Made by a program: the position numbers and the translations under genes | Shown here: piece by piece, positions 17,799 to 26,524 of the stretch | How the letters are laid out: each line of letters opens with the position of its first letter | Position numbering within the stretch: the stretch's first letter is position 1 | The notes under the pieces: generated by a model | Told to the model about the DNA's origin: nothing | What the model saw: only the letters and a program-made list of their open reading frames with translations | Databases searched by the model: none | Assembly (NCBI GenBank): GCA_000403495.2 | Contig: KE159817.1 | Span: forward strand, 306,048 to 370,047 | DNA: 64,000 bases | Direction: 5' to 3' | Source: Lachnospiraceae bacterium 10-1 | GTDB lineage: Bacteria; Bacillota; Clostridia; Lachnospirales; Lachnospiraceae

Positions 17799-20057
17799 TT
17801 ACGCCTGATTCTTCTGGGGAAAAACTTTCCGAAGTACCAGCCACAGGGCACCTGTAATGCATACGGAGGAGTAGGTTCCGCAAAGAATACCTGCCATAAG
17901 AGGAAGCGCAAACTCCTTGACGGATGAAACACCAAAGATATACAGGGCTGTTACCATGATAAAGGTTGTTAAGGAAGTAAAAATACTCCTGGACAACGTC
18001 TGTGTAATACTTACATCCACCATATCCGCCAGTTCTTCTTTTCTTCCCATATTCGCTTTATTTTCACGAATACGGTCAAAAATTACGATAGTTGCATTAA
18101 CAGAATAACCTACAATTGTCAGCATACATGCAATAAAGGTGGTTCCCACAGATATTTTAACAATTGCATAAAAAGCAAGTACCACAAGTACATCATGAAT
18201 CAGCGCTAAAACTGAGCTTGCCCCAAAGCGGATATCCTTAAACCTAAGCCAAATATAAACAAGCATAAACAACGTCGCTACAATCACTGCTATAATTGCA
18301 TCTGATTTCATCTCACTGCTGACCGTGGAACTGATAGTTTCCGTAGTGATCTTTTCTGCCTCTACCTGGAACTTCTCTACCATAACGTTCTTAAAGCTTT
18401 CCCTCTCAGCAGTATTCAAGGAACGGGTTTTAAAGATTACCTCATTGCTTCCTTCCACCTTTTGTGTCTGTACATTTCCATCTCCTGTGATAGCTTCAAT
18501 CAGCGGCACCACATTTGTATCAATGTCAGCAAGTGCCATATCTTCATTAAAAGTCACATTGGTGGAAGTACCGCCTACAAATTCAAGACTGTAATTCAGC
18601 GCACCGCCTGTCTGTGCCTTATTGACGCCCATAAACGCAAAGCCTGCAACAATTGCAGCAATGGATATTCCAAAGAAAATCGTCTTTTTAGAAGTAAATT
18701 TAATGGTCTTTCTCTCCTTAGCGGTTCCATACCACTTTGCATTCTGAATACCAATTGCATAAAATGCCTTCATCAGCAGTCTTGTTATAACCATTGCCGT
18801 AAACATGGAAAGAGCAATACCAAGGGCAAGTGTATAAGCAAAACCCTTTACCGTACCTGAACCAAGCACACCTAAAACCGCTGCTGCAATTAAGGTGGTT
18901 ACATTCCCGTCCACAATTGCGGAAGTTGCTTTTTTGTAACCAATATCAATTGCGGATTTTACTGTTTTACCCTTAGCAATTTCTTCCCTGATACGGGCAA
19001 AAATAATTACATTTGCATCCACTGCCATACCTATGGAAAGGATAATACCTGCTATTCCGGGCAGTGTCAAAGTTATTTCAAATGCGTCAAGTAAAATAAC
19101 AATCAGTTCCACATAAAGAGCAAGTGCAAGGCTGGCTGCAAAACCAGATACGTAATATATGGCGATCATAAAAACCACAATAATGGCAAAACCAACTGCC
19201 GCCGCTTTAATACTTGTGGAAATTGCCGCTTCTCCTAACTGTGCTCCCACAATTTTGGAATGAAGCTCCTCAAGCTCTAACTTAAGCCCGCCAATACGGA
19301 TAGTGGAAGCAAGCTGCTGGGCTTCCTCATAGGTAAAAGAGCCTTCAATCTGAGCCTGTCCATTTGTAATGGAAGCATTTACGTTTGGCGCACTTATAAT
19401 CTCACCATCATAATAAATTGCAAGCGTTTCCCGGTTTGCATACGCTTTTGCAGTTGCATCTGCAAACTTGGCGGTTCCTTCTTCCGTCATGGTAAGACTT
19501 ACCACATACTGACTGTTATTCATCATACTGTCCGTGCCGGAAGCAGCCTGTGCATCCTTTACATCAGTTCCCAAAAGTTTCACGGAACCATTTTCCTGCA
19601 GGGCCTCAATGGTATTATACAAAGCATAAACCAGTTTGCCATTTTCGTCTGTTCCCATTGCCTGATAGTTCAAATTCCCCTCAGAATCATACTGAGAAAT
19701 AAAATATAAAGCCCCCGGCTTTCCAAGATCCTCTAAAATTGTATTTGCATCCGACACACCGGGAATTTCAATATTGATGCGGTCTTCCCCTTCCTGGTAT
19801 ACCACTGCTTCCGTGCTATAATTTTCCACACGCTGCTGAAGCTTGTAAATGGTATCAGCCATATCGTCTTTATCAGGCTTTTCATCACCAACTACCTGAT
19901 AAGTAATGCTGACGCCGCCTTCCAAATCAAGACCTAAATTGATGCTGGCTGCGGAACCGGAACCCTCTGCTCCAAGTCCCACTGCTGAAGTATATCCAAA
20001 CACTCCAAGAAGCAGTACAAACACCAGCAATGTAATAATTGCTTTATTCTTCTTCAT
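17799..20057 (-). CDS. secDF: Fused protein-export membrane protein SecDF
   Basis: SecDF uses the proton motive force to help SecYEG-dependent export. The 752-residue protein is a SecD-SecF fusion with about 12 membrane segments. The SecD half starts with an N-terminal segment and has LGLDLEGGVSITYQV, GGLKLELEELHSKIVGAQLG and GMAVDANVIIFARIREE. The SecF half has YSLEFVGGTSTNVTF and GYSVNATIVIFDRIREN. Fusion is common in Firmicutes. It overlaps the scfB stop by 14 bp, indicating translational coupling of the SCIFF maturase with the secretion factor. Confidence 0.96.
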   Translation of the reverse strand: MKKNKAIITLLVFVLLLGVFGYTSAVGLGAEGSGSAASINLGLDLEGGVSITYQVVGDEKPDKDDMADTIYKLQQRVENYSTEAVVYQEGEDRINIEIPGVSDANTILEDLGKPGALYFISQYDSEGNLNYQAMGTDENGKLVYALYNTIEALQENGSVKLLGTDVKDAQAASGTDSMMNNSQYVVSLTMTEEGTAKFADATAKAYANRETLAIYYDGEIISAPNVNASITNGQAQIEGSFTYEEAQQLASTIRIGGLKLELEELHSKIVGAQLGEAAISTSIKAAAVGFAIIVVFMIAIYYVSGFAASLALALYVELIVILLDAFEITLTLPGIAGIILSIGMAVDANVIIFARIREEIAKGKTVKSAIDIGYKKATSAIVDGNVTTLIAAAVLGVLGSGTVKGFAYTLALGIALSMFTAMVITRLLMKAFYAIGIQNAKWYGTAKERKTIKFTSKKTIFFGISIAAIVAGFAFMGVNKAQTGGALNYSLEFVGGTSTNVTFNEDMALADIDTNVVPLIEAITGDGNVQTQKVEGSNEVIFKTRSLNTAERESFKNVMVEKFQVEAEKITTETISSTVSSEMKSDAIIAVIVATLFMLVYIWLRFKDIRFGASSVLALIHDVLVVLAFYAIVKISVGTTFIACMLTIVGYSVNATIVIFDRIRENKANMGRKEELADMVDVSITQTLSRSIFTSLTTFIMVTALYIFGVSSVKEFALPLMAGILCGTYSSVCITGALWLVLRKVFPQKNQA

Positions 20058-21453
20058 TTTCCTCTTCTCCTTCTGCCTCGGCCAATGCCGCTTTTATCAT
20101 TATTGCACATTCAATGCGCTTTCTTTGCAGTTCACATCCCAAGTCATAAACATCATTGATCTTCCCGTGAAAATTATAGGAATTGGCTGCACATCCACCG
20201 CTGCAGTAAAACTTTGCAAAGCAGCTTTTGCATTTTTCTTTGGCATAAACATTACAAGTCTTAAATTCATCTCTAATGTGGGGTTTCGTTATGCCTTCCT
20301 CTACATTTCCCATAAGGAATTCTTCCCGGCCTACAAACTGATGGCAGGGATATAAGTCTCCCCAGGGTGTCACCGCAAGATATTCTGTTCCCGAACCACA
20401 GCCGGAAAGTCTCTTGGCAACACAAGGCCCACCTTCCAAGTCTATCATAAAATGAAAGAAATTAACACCTTCTCCTTTTTTTCTTCTATTTAAAAGCTCC
20501 ACCGCCAGATTGTCATACTCTGTAAGCAATGCTGGAAGGTCTTCTTCCCTAAGAGCATAATCCTCTGTCAAATCCGCCACCACAGGCTCCACGGAAATCT
20601 GCTGAAAGCCAAGATCGGCTAAGTGTATCACATCTTTTGAAAAATCCATATTATTTCTGGTAAAAGTTCCCCTTACGTAGTAATTCATCTGATTCCGGCT
20701 CTCTGCCACCTTCCGGAATTTGGGAACAATGGTATCATAGCTTCCCTGACCGCCTCTGTGTGGACGCATCAGATCATTAACTTCCTTTCTTCCGTCAATG
20801 CTGAGGACAATATTAGACATCTCCTTATTGGCAAATTCCATGATCTCATCATTCAGTAAAATACCATTGGTAGTAAGGGTAAAACGAAATTTTTTATGAT
20901 ATGGCTCTTCAAGGCTTCTTCCATAAGCCACCAAATCCTTTACCACCTGCCAGTTCATAAGAGGCTCTCCGCCAAAGAAGTCAACCTCCAGATTAACTCT
21001 GTTTCCCGAATTTTTAACCAGAAAATCAAGGGCCTTTTTTCCTACCTCAAAACTCATAAGGGCACGTCGTCCGTGATACTCTCCCTCTTCTGCAAAACAG
21101 TACCTGCAGGCAAGATTACAGTCATGGGCAATATGAAGGCACAATGCTTTTACTACAGTTTCCCGCTTTTTAAAATCTATAATATAATTTTCATAAATGT
21201 CAGGTGCAAACAGCATCCCTGCATTTTTCAATTCCAATATCTGGGCAAATGCATCTTCTATCTCTTCTGCCTCCCAGGTTTTCTTAAATGCTGACAGTAC
21301 CTTTTCCTTAATTACAGTTTCATCACAATTGTTATTTAATCCCTCTTCTATAATAGGGATCATATCATATACCACATCATCCACCACATGGACAGAACCA
21401 CTGTTCACATCAAGAACAATATTGTAACCGTTGTTTTTATACTGATGTATCAC
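20044..21453 (-). CDS. scfB: SCIFF-peptide radical SAM maturase ScfB
   Basis: ScfB (CteB-type) installs a Cys-to-Thr type thioether in the SCIFF peptide. The radical SAM cluster motif is CNLACRYC (Cys112, 116, 119). A SPASM domain with auxiliary Fe-S cysteines follows: CGSGTEYLAVTPWGDLYPC, then CNVYAKEKCKSCFAKFYCSGGC. An N-terminal peptide-binding region (RRE-like) precedes. The start is GTG at 21451-21453 with AAGGAT upstream. The precursor gene scfA lies 71 bp upstream, with a hairpin between, and secDF overlaps its end. Confidence 0.95.
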   Translation of the reverse strand: MIHQYKNNGYNIVLDVNSGSVHVVDDVVYDMIPIIEEGLNNNCDETVIKEKVLSAFKKTWEAEEIEDAFAQILELKNAGMLFAPDIYENYIIDFKKRETVVKALCLHIAHDCNLACRYCFAEEGEYHGRRALMSFEVGKKALDFLVKNSGNRVNLEVDFFGGEPLMNWQVVKDLVAYGRSLEEPYHKKFRFTLTTNGILLNDEIMEFANKEMSNIVLSIDGRKEVNDLMRPHRGGQGSYDTIVPKFRKVAESRNQMNYYVRGTFTRNNMDFSKDVIHLADLGFQQISVEPVVADLTEDYALREEDLPALLTEYDNLAVELLNRRKKGEGVNFFHFMIDLEGGPCVAKRLSGCGSGTEYLAVTPWGDLYPCHQFVGREEFLMGNVEEGITKPHIRDEFKTCNVYAKEKCKSCFAKFYCSGGCAANSYNFHGKINDVYDLGCELQRKRIECAIMIKAALAEAEGEEENEEE

Positions 21454-21482
21454 TTTATCAATCCTTCCGTTTTTACAAGGAA

Positions 21483-21508
21483 TAAGCAGCGGCTTACGTC
21501 GCTGCTTA
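21483..21508 (-). terminator. Intercistronic hairpin between scfA and scfB
   Basis: TAAGCAGCG (21483-21491) and CGCTGCTTA (21500-21508) form a perfect 9-bp stem with an 8-base loop. On the minus strand it is followed by a T-poor TTCCTTG, so termination would be partial at most. The position after the scfA stop suggests an attenuator or an RNA-stabilising stem that sets a high precursor-to-enzyme ratio. Confidence 0.55.
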
Positions 21509-21524
21509 CATTCACTATCCTGTT

Positions 21525-21668
21525 TTATTTAACCTTTTCGCAGCTCTGATTTCCTACTGTACAGGAAGTCTTGCAAGCTGACTGACAGGATGTCTGACAT
21601 TCACCGCAGCCACCCTTTTTCATGGATTCTTTTAAGTCTCTTGTAGCTAATGTTTTAATTCGCTTCAT
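21525..21668 (-). CDS. scfA: SCIFF ranthipeptide precursor ScfA
   Basis: This 47-residue peptide is the 'six cysteines in forty-five residues' precursor, almost universal in Clostridia. The leader MKRIKTLATRDLKESMKKGG is followed by a core with six Cys in GCGECQTSCQSACKTSC and a final Cys near the end (QSCEK). The ATG at 21666-21668 has AAGGAG seven bases upstream. A longer frame to 21713 lacks such a site and would add an unrelated N-terminus. The neighbour scfB encodes the maturase that forms thioether bridges. Confidence 0.95.
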   Translation of the reverse strand: MKRIKTLATRDLKESMKKGGCGECQTSCQSACKTSCTVGNQSCEKVK

Positions 21669-21715
21669 AATAACATCTCCTTTTGCTGTGCCTGTATTTG
21701 TATAGTATAGCATAA

Positions 21716-23077
21716 TTACTGATTTTGGAAAAGCATTTTTTCGTCATTTTCCTCCCTGTCAGAGCTTTCTTCCTCTTTGCCAGTCTTATCCGGCTCCTTC
21801 TTGGGAAGCGTCATTAACACTTTTACCACTCGGTTTTGATTAACCCCCTGTACCTTCAATGTTATATTCTGGTCCGTGACAATCGTCTCTCCATCCTCTG
21901 GAAGCCTGTCTAAATTCTCTATAATGAGTCCTCCAATAGAATCATAATCTTCCGACTCAAGCATAGTGCCCAATTCATCATTAACGTCACTCAGCTTCAT
22001 GCCTCCCTCTACCAAATAAACACGCTCATCAACCTGTTTAATAAATTCCTCTTCATCCTCATCATATTCATCACGGATCTCGCCTACGATTTCTTCCAAA
22101 AGGTCCTCTAACGTGATCATTCCCACAGCAGCACCATATTCATTTAGTACAATGGACACATTGGCACACTTTTCACGCATCTCAATCAGAAGATCCGCTG
22201 TCTTTTTAAATTCATAAGTGTAATAAATATTTCTCATAATATCACTAATTTTAAACTGTTCTTTGTCTTTAACCAGAATAAAATCCTTGATATTAATCAT
22301 ACCTATAATATTATCTTTATCCTCTTTAAATACCGGAAGTCTGGTATACATACATTCCGCAAATAACTCCAGTACTTCTTCATAGCCTGCATCCTCACTG
22401 ACCGTAGCCATATCAATCCTGGGAATCATAATATCCTTCGCAACTGCGTCACTAAAGTCAAACACATTGTAAATCATCTCCCGCTCTTCCGACTCAATGA
22501 CGCCATCCTCATGACTGACTTCAACATAAGTACGCAGTTCAGTTTCCGTCATAGCTGTTCTTTTGCCCGCATCAATATGTAACAGCTTCATCAAAACGCC
22601 TGCCAGCTTGTCAATCAAGAAAATAACGGGTGTCATTATTTTCATAAGTCCTGAAATAATTGATGCATAAAAAAGCGCCATCTTTTCTGAATAAACCATT
22701 GCTACATTCTTAGGTATGATCTCACCAAACAATAAGATCACTACTGTTAATATTCCTGTTGCAATTCCTACAGCCAGACCAATTTTAAGAGCCAGCGTTG
22801 TTGCAAGAGAAGAAGCTACGATATTGACAATATTATTCCCTATTAAAATAGCACTCAGCATTTTGCCATACTTTTCAAGTACGTCAAGGGCTGTCTGTGC
22901 CCGCTTGCTTCCCTCATCTGCAAGGGCTTTCAGCCTGACTCTGTTTGCTGTGGTAAGGGATGTCTCCGCAGAAGAAAAGAACCCTGATAAGAGTACTAAA
23001 ATCAATATTGCAACCAATTGCATGACACCATCGGTATCCAAAATAAACTCACTCCTTATTTTTATATTTGCTCCCAT
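21716..23077 (-). CDS. CNNM/CorC-type transporter (hemolysin-like, CBS domains)
   Basis: A 453-residue membrane protein of the CNNM/CorC (HlyC-like) family, members of which act in Mg2+ or Co2+ transport. A DUF21 membrane domain (LVAILILVLLSGFFSSAETSL and three further segments) occupies about residues 19-190. A CBS pair follows (about 200-330, with IPRIDMATV, RLPVFKEDKDNIIGMI and EYGAAVGMITLEDLLEEIVGEI). The C-terminal CorC_HlyC domain starts near VEGGMKLSDVN. It ends about 47 bp before scfA on the same strand. Confidence 0.92.
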   Translation of the reverse strand: MGANIKIRSEFILDTDGVMQLVAILILVLLSGFFSSAETSLTTANRVRLKALADEGSKRAQTALDVLEKYGKMLSAILIGNNIVNIVASSLATTLALKIGLAVGIATGILTVVILLFGEIIPKNVAMVYSEKMALFYASIISGLMKIMTPVIFLIDKLAGVLMKLLHIDAGKRTAMTETELRTYVEVSHEDGVIESEEREMIYNVFDFSDAVAKDIMIPRIDMATVSEDAGYEEVLELFAECMYTRLPVFKEDKDNIIGMINIKDFILVKDKEQFKISDIMRNIYYTYEFKKTADLLIEMREKCANVSIVLNEYGAAVGMITLEDLLEEIVGEIRDEYDEDEEEFIKQVDERVYLVEGGMKLSDVNDELGTMLESEDYDSIGGLIIENLDRLPEDGETIVTDQNITLKVQGVNQNRVVKVLMTLPKKEPDKTGKEEESSDREENDEKMLFQNQ

Positions 23078-23257
23078 CTGCCCGTTCTAGCAGACATTCA
23101 AACAGGGAGGTTGAAAGTGCTTTTCTTTCAATCTTTAATGCTGTAATCAGACAGCATATGCAAATATTACAATATAGGGCATTCCCTGTCAAGTTCCTAC
23201 ATATAATATAACAATTCAATCAAAGATATAGGCTTTAAATTATTCTCGGGAGGCACT

Positions 23258-23632
23258 ATGTTAAAGAAATTCAATCTAAGTTCAAGAATTACTTTTCTGC
23301 TAAAATCACTGCTTATCTCCTACCTGCTCACCACTGGTCTTTTACTGCTTCTTGCATTGTTTCTGTACCGTTTTGAGCTTTCAGAAAAAATTGTATCTAT
23401 CTGCATTATTATTATTTACATAATCGTTACATTTTTAGCGGGATTTATTGCCGGAAAAAGAGAAGGAAACCGAAAATTTTTGTGGGGACTTTTAATGGGC
23501 GTTCTGTATTTTACTATTTTGGTAGTTGTCTCACTGATCGTAAACCACGGAATGAATGAAGTTTCCGGCAACTTTTTTACTGTGCTTTTGTTATGCGGCG
23601 GCAGCGGAATGTTAGGCGGCATGATAAGTTAG
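23258..23632 (+). CDS. TIGR04086-type small membrane protein
   Basis: A 124-residue protein with four predicted membrane segments (KSLLISYLLTTGLLLLLALFLY; IVSICIIIIYIIVTFLAGFIAG; LLMGVLYFTILVVVSLIV; FFTVLLLCGGSGMLGGMIS). GFIAGKREG and the glycine-rich end match the TIGR04086 family, whose function is unknown. GGGAGG precedes the ATG. The stop codon TAG is split by the IS66 insertion: TA is the end of the 8-bp target duplication and G is the first base of the element. The base after the right-hand duplication is also G, so the protein is unchanged, but its original terminator now lies 2.8 kb away. Confidence 0.85.
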   Translation: MLKKFNLSSRITFLLKSLLISYLLTTGLLLLLALFLYRFELSEKIVSICIIIIYIIVTFLAGFIAGKREGNRKFLWGLLMGVLYFTILVVVSLIVNHGMNEVSGNFFTVLLLCGGSGMLGGMIS

Positions 23633-23652
23633 TAAGCGTCAAACCATACGCC
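23632..23652. repeat. IS66 left terminal inverted repeat
   Basis: Starts GTAAGCGTCAAACC. It pairs with 26374-26394 with mismatches only at positions 5 and 13 and is preceded by the target duplication ATAAGTTA. Confidence 0.95.
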
Positions 23653-23665
23653 ACAGAATAAAGCA

Positions 23666-23685
23666 ACGCCGCTTTTCAGCGGCGT
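23666..23685 (-). terminator. Hairpin overlapping the end of tnpC
   Basis: ACGCCGC (23666-23672) and GCGGCGT (23679-23685) form a perfect 7-bp stem with a 6-base loop. It includes the tnpC stop codon and is followed on the minus strand by TGCTTTATT. It probably ends the transposase transcript. Confidence 0.6.
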
Positions 23686-25298
23686 GGTTTTCTGCATATA
23701 TCGGGTAATTCCTCTGCCCACGGCAGTAATGATTCCAACGCTTTCGCATTGCTCACATTTCCCTCCCTGTCGATAAGTTTGGGGAGTTCTGTCAGCAGAT
23801 GGTTAAAATAATTATAAGTGCTCAGGCTGTTTAGTTTCGCTGTTTCTGAGATGCTGTATATTATGGCACTTGCTTCTGCTCCTTTGACGGAATCAATAAT
23901 TACCCAGTTTTTCTTTCCGATACAGAATGTACGGATGGCTCTTTCTGATGCGGAATTATCGATCGGGATTTCTCCGTCATTGAGAAATACCCGGAGATAC
24001 TTTTCCTGGTTGATACTGTAATGAAGTCCGGAAGCAGTCGCTCCTTTTGGAAGCTGGCTGTCCAAAACATCTTTTACCCATGCAAAATATTCCTCAACAA
24101 GCGGCTTTACATGTTTCTGCCGTTCTTTGAGGCGCTGCCGCGGCGTCAGTTCTTTCAGGCTTTCATCCAGCTTATAGATTGCCGCGATCCTTACCAGTGC
24201 CTGATATGCGGTGGACCTTTTTGCCAGCTCCGGATCCTTTATGGCTTTGATCGCATCAGAGAAATCCCTTCTTGCATGGGCCCAGCAGTTGGCGTTCGTC
24301 AATCCCTCAAGATGGTCTTCGAGCAGATGGTACTGTGCCAGGCCGTCGGTTACCAGAATGCCCTTGAAGCCTTTGTAGAATTCTTCGGGATGTTTGTGGT
24401 GGCGTGTTTTCTGGTATTCATACAGGACAACCGGCCTGTCCTTATAGTATTCGCCCGAACGGTGCACCCACATATAACTGGTGGAACCGGCACTGCGCCC
24501 GTCATTTATGACTTCCACCGGCGTTTCATCCGCCTGGGTGACATGATATCTGAAAAATTCTTCTTTCAGCCTGTCATAAACAGGCTTTAAATATCTTTCC
24601 GCACAGAGTATCGTCCAATTCGCCATGTTCTGCCGGCTGATGTACACACCATTTCTCTGAAACTCCTGCTCCATTCTGTAAAGCGGTATGGAATTGACAT
24701 ACTTGCCATTGAGAATAGCAGCTTCCAGGGAGGGTGTGACGATGCTGTTACGCAAAAGGTCTTTCGGCCTGTCACCCCGTAAGAATTCATCCTGGCGCAG
24801 TCCGTCCGTACCTACATACACTTCAACCGTATGCAGCTCCACCGTCCATGATGCCGGAGTATATCGGAGCCTTTTGTAACTCTCATCCGGCAGTTTCCGA
24901 TAACACCCCTCTCCAAAATGTTCGATCAGTTTTTCTTCTGGGACACTGTGTATGATGGATTCTTCCGGCAGTCCGGAAAGATCGGCATCACGGGTTCCTG
25001 TTTTTTTCTTCCTTTTTGGATGCTGTGGGAGCGCTTCGTCAATGGAAGGCTCCGGAACGTTCCCGGCCCCTTCCGATAAAGCCTCAGCCTCATTAAACAG
25101 ATCCAGCTGGCCGTCGATCACATCAAGACGTTCCGAATGTCTCCCAAAACGCTGCTGGTTTGCAATGCTGATCTGTTCGATCAGCCTCTCCATGTTTGCG
25201 TTCAGTTGTTCCAGCTGATCCTGCATGGATATGGCAAGGAGGATCAGTTCCTGTCTGCTTAAGCCATTCAGTTCATCCGGTGTATATTTCTTTGCCAT
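23676..25298 (-). CDS. tnpC: IS66 transposase TnpC
   Basis: This 540-residue protein is the DDE transposase of the IS66 element. The N-terminus is a coiled-coil-like region (LEQLNANMERLIEQISIANQQRFGRHSERLD), then a basic zinc-finger-like segment. Catalytic residues are visible: TQADETPVEVI (first Asp), ILVTDGLAQYH (second Asp) and NSASERAIRTFCIGKKNW (Glu). CAGGAG precedes the ATG. It is separated from tnpB by about 270 bp in which I see no gene. No frameshift is seen, so it is probably functional. Confidence 0.97.
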   Translation of the reverse strand: MAKKYTPDELNGLSRQELILLAISMQDQLEQLNANMERLIEQISIANQQRFGRHSERLDVIDGQLDLFNEAEALSEGAGNVPEPSIDEALPQHPKRKKKTGTRDADLSGLPEESIIHSVPEEKLIEHFGEGCYRKLPDESYKRLRYTPASWTVELHTVEVYVGTDGLRQDEFLRGDRPKDLLRNSIVTPSLEAAILNGKYVNSIPLYRMEQEFQRNGVYISRQNMANWTILCAERYLKPVYDRLKEEFFRYHVTQADETPVEVINDGRSAGSTSYMWVHRSGEYYKDRPVVLYEYQKTRHHKHPEEFYKGFKGILVTDGLAQYHLLEDHLEGLTNANCWAHARRDFSDAIKAIKDPELAKRSTAYQALVRIAAIYKLDESLKELTPRQRLKERQKHVKPLVEEYFAWVKDVLDSQLPKGATASGLHYSINQEKYLRVFLNDGEIPIDNSASERAIRTFCIGKKNWVIIDSVKGAEASAIIYSISETAKLNSLSTYNYFNHLLTELPKLIDREGNVSNAKALESLLPWAEELPDICRKPRR

Positions 25299-25569
25299 GA
25301 AAATCTCTCCTGTGGTTATTATTATACAGAAAAACCGGAAAACAAGCGAATTTCAGAAGACCTGTCATTCGTCATTCTGCCTATGTTTATAAGCGCTCGG
25401 ACAGGGCCTTTGGCAGGATGGAAATATGAGATTTTCAAAGTTCATATGCTTTCTTTATAATGCCTTCAGCACACTCTTAAACCAATGTACAAGGCGCTGC
25501 TGAAGCCATTTTGCGGCATCCCATTTACTACAGGATAAGCCTGAAAATTTCTCTGTTCTGCACAAAAGA

Positions 25570-25926
25570 TTACAGTACCTTGGAAGGCTGGATTTCCCTG
25601 ATCTTCGGATTGACTGGATTTAGTCCATTCATTAAGAAACGGTACTGTTCCCTTGTAAGCTCCACCGCTTCTTCCGGTGTCCTGGGCCAGGAAAACGAAC
25701 CTGCTTCCAGTCTTTTATAAAGGAGCAGAAATCCCGTCCCTTCCCAGAGCAGTCCCTTTATCCGGTCGTTTCTTCCACCGCAGAACAAAAACAGCACATC
25801 CTTTTCGAACGGATCCAGGTCATATCCGGTGCTGACCAGCTGCGCCAGCCCGTCAATGCTTTTCCGCAGATCAGTGCGGCCGCAGGCTATCACGATCTTT
25901 TTGACCCCGAAGGCTTCAGCGAGCAT
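25570..25926 (-). CDS. tnpB: IS66 accessory protein TnpB
   Basis: This 118-residue protein is the IS66 Orf2, which is required for efficient transposition and whose biochemical role is not settled. The family pattern is clear: VKKIVIACGRTDLRKSIDGLA, DPFEKDVLFLFCGGRNDRIK and the C-terminal LTREQYRFLMNGL. Its start overlaps the tnpA end by 11 bp, which suggests translational coupling, with GGGAGG inside tnpA acting as ribosome binding site. Confidence 0.96.
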   Translation of the reverse strand: MLAEAFGVKKIVIACGRTDLRKSIDGLAQLVSTGYDLDPFEKDVLFLFCGGRNDRIKGLLWEGTGFLLLYKRLEAGSFSWPRTPEEAVELTREQYRFLMNGLNPVNPKIREIQPSKVL

Positions 25927-26299
25927 GTAAAAGCCCTCCCATTATCCTGTCAAGCAGACGGTCGGATATGCTGTTGGATAAACCAATAGTTGTGTTTCCT
26001 GTCCGGATAACTGCATCTGCGTGAAAAGAAGCTTCCATGGTCGTTTCTCTTTGTTCCGGTATAACCGGTATCTCAGCAAATGAAACAGACGCCAGTTCCG
26101 GGTTTTCGGCTGGCTGAGGCAGATTTATCTGCCCGAAAACCTCTTTTCTTATCCGTCTCTGCCAGTAATAATAAGTTTTCTCATTGATCCCGTTATCAGC
26201 AAGCCATTGTTTTACAGTCTGGCCTTCTGGTCTTAAACTGCATTGTTCGATGACTGCTTTCCAGTTGGAAAGTCGGATTTCATGTGTGATCTTATCCAT
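25916..26299 (-). CDS. tnpA: IS66 accessory protein TnpA
   Basis: This 127-residue protein is the IS66 Orf1, a putative DNA-binding protein with a helix-turn-helix region near the N-terminus (IEQCSLRPEGQTVKQWLADNGINEKTYYYWQRRI split over about residues 18-50). A very good site AAAGGAGG precedes the ATG. Upstream, the perfect 12-bp inverted repeat at 26311-26345 may block transcription entering from outside. It is the first gene of the tnpABC transcript. Confidence 0.94.
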   Translation of the reverse strand: MDKITHEIRLSNWKAVIEQCSLRPEGQTVKQWLADNGINEKTYYYWQRRIRKEVFGQINLPQPAENPELASVSFAEIPVIPEQRETTMEASFHADAVIRTGNTTIGLSNSISDRLLDRIMGGLLHAR

Positions 26300-26310
26300 T
26301 GTTAGCCTCC

Positions 26311-26345
26311 TTTAAAAAACTAGTTAGTTTTATTAGTTTTTTAAA
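26311..26345. repeat. Perfect 12-bp inverted repeat in tnpA leader
   Basis: TTTAAAAAACTA (26311-26322) and TAGTTTTTTAAA (26334-26345) are exact inverted copies separated by 11 bases. Lying between the element end and tnpA, they may form a T-rich hairpin that limits read-in transcription, a common insertion-sequence feature. The function is inferred. Confidence 0.7.
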
Positions 26346-26373
26346 GTTTGACAGAAAATCTATAATCTGACTA

Positions 26374-26394
26374 GGCGTATGATTTGACGTTTAC
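26374..26394. repeat. IS66 right terminal inverted repeat
   Basis: The inverted copy of 23632-23652 with two mismatches. It is directly followed by the target duplication ATAAGTTA at 26395-26402. Confidence 0.95.
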
Positions 26395-26440
26395 ATAAGT
26401 TAGCATGAAAAGGACGCACCTTTCTATATTCATTTTTCAA

Positions 26441-26490
26441 AATAAAAAGAGGTATCCTAAAAGTCCATACAACTCTTAGGATACCCTTTT
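26441..26490. terminator. Bidirectional terminator
   Basis: GGTATCCTAA (26451-26460) and TTAGGATACC (26476-26485) form a perfect 10-bp stem, with A residues on the left and CTTTT on the right, so it can work in both directions. It would end the XRE gene on the minus strand. Before the IS66 insertion it would also have ended the TIGR04086 gene on the plus strand. Confidence 0.85.
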
Positions 26491-26524
26491 AAACCTATGT
26501 CGTTAATTATTCCCTAGGTAATAA

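Larger units (their letters stand above)
23632..26394 (-). mobile_element. Complete IS66-family insertion sequence
   Basis: The element is 2763 bp long and carries tnpA, tnpB and tnpC on the minus strand. The left end (23632-23652) and right end (26374-26394, inverted) match at 19 of 21 positions, both starting GTAA and ending CATACGCC. The flanks are perfect 8-bp direct repeats ATAAGTTA (23624-23631 and 26395-26402), the target duplication size known for IS66. All three genes look intact, so it may still be mobile. A 12-bp inverted repeat (26311-26345) lies between the right end and tnpA. Confidence 0.97.

Noticed and set aside
24021-24590. Plus-strand frame of 189 codons opposite the IS66 transposase
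   Set aside because: Antisense to the DDE domain, with no translation signals.
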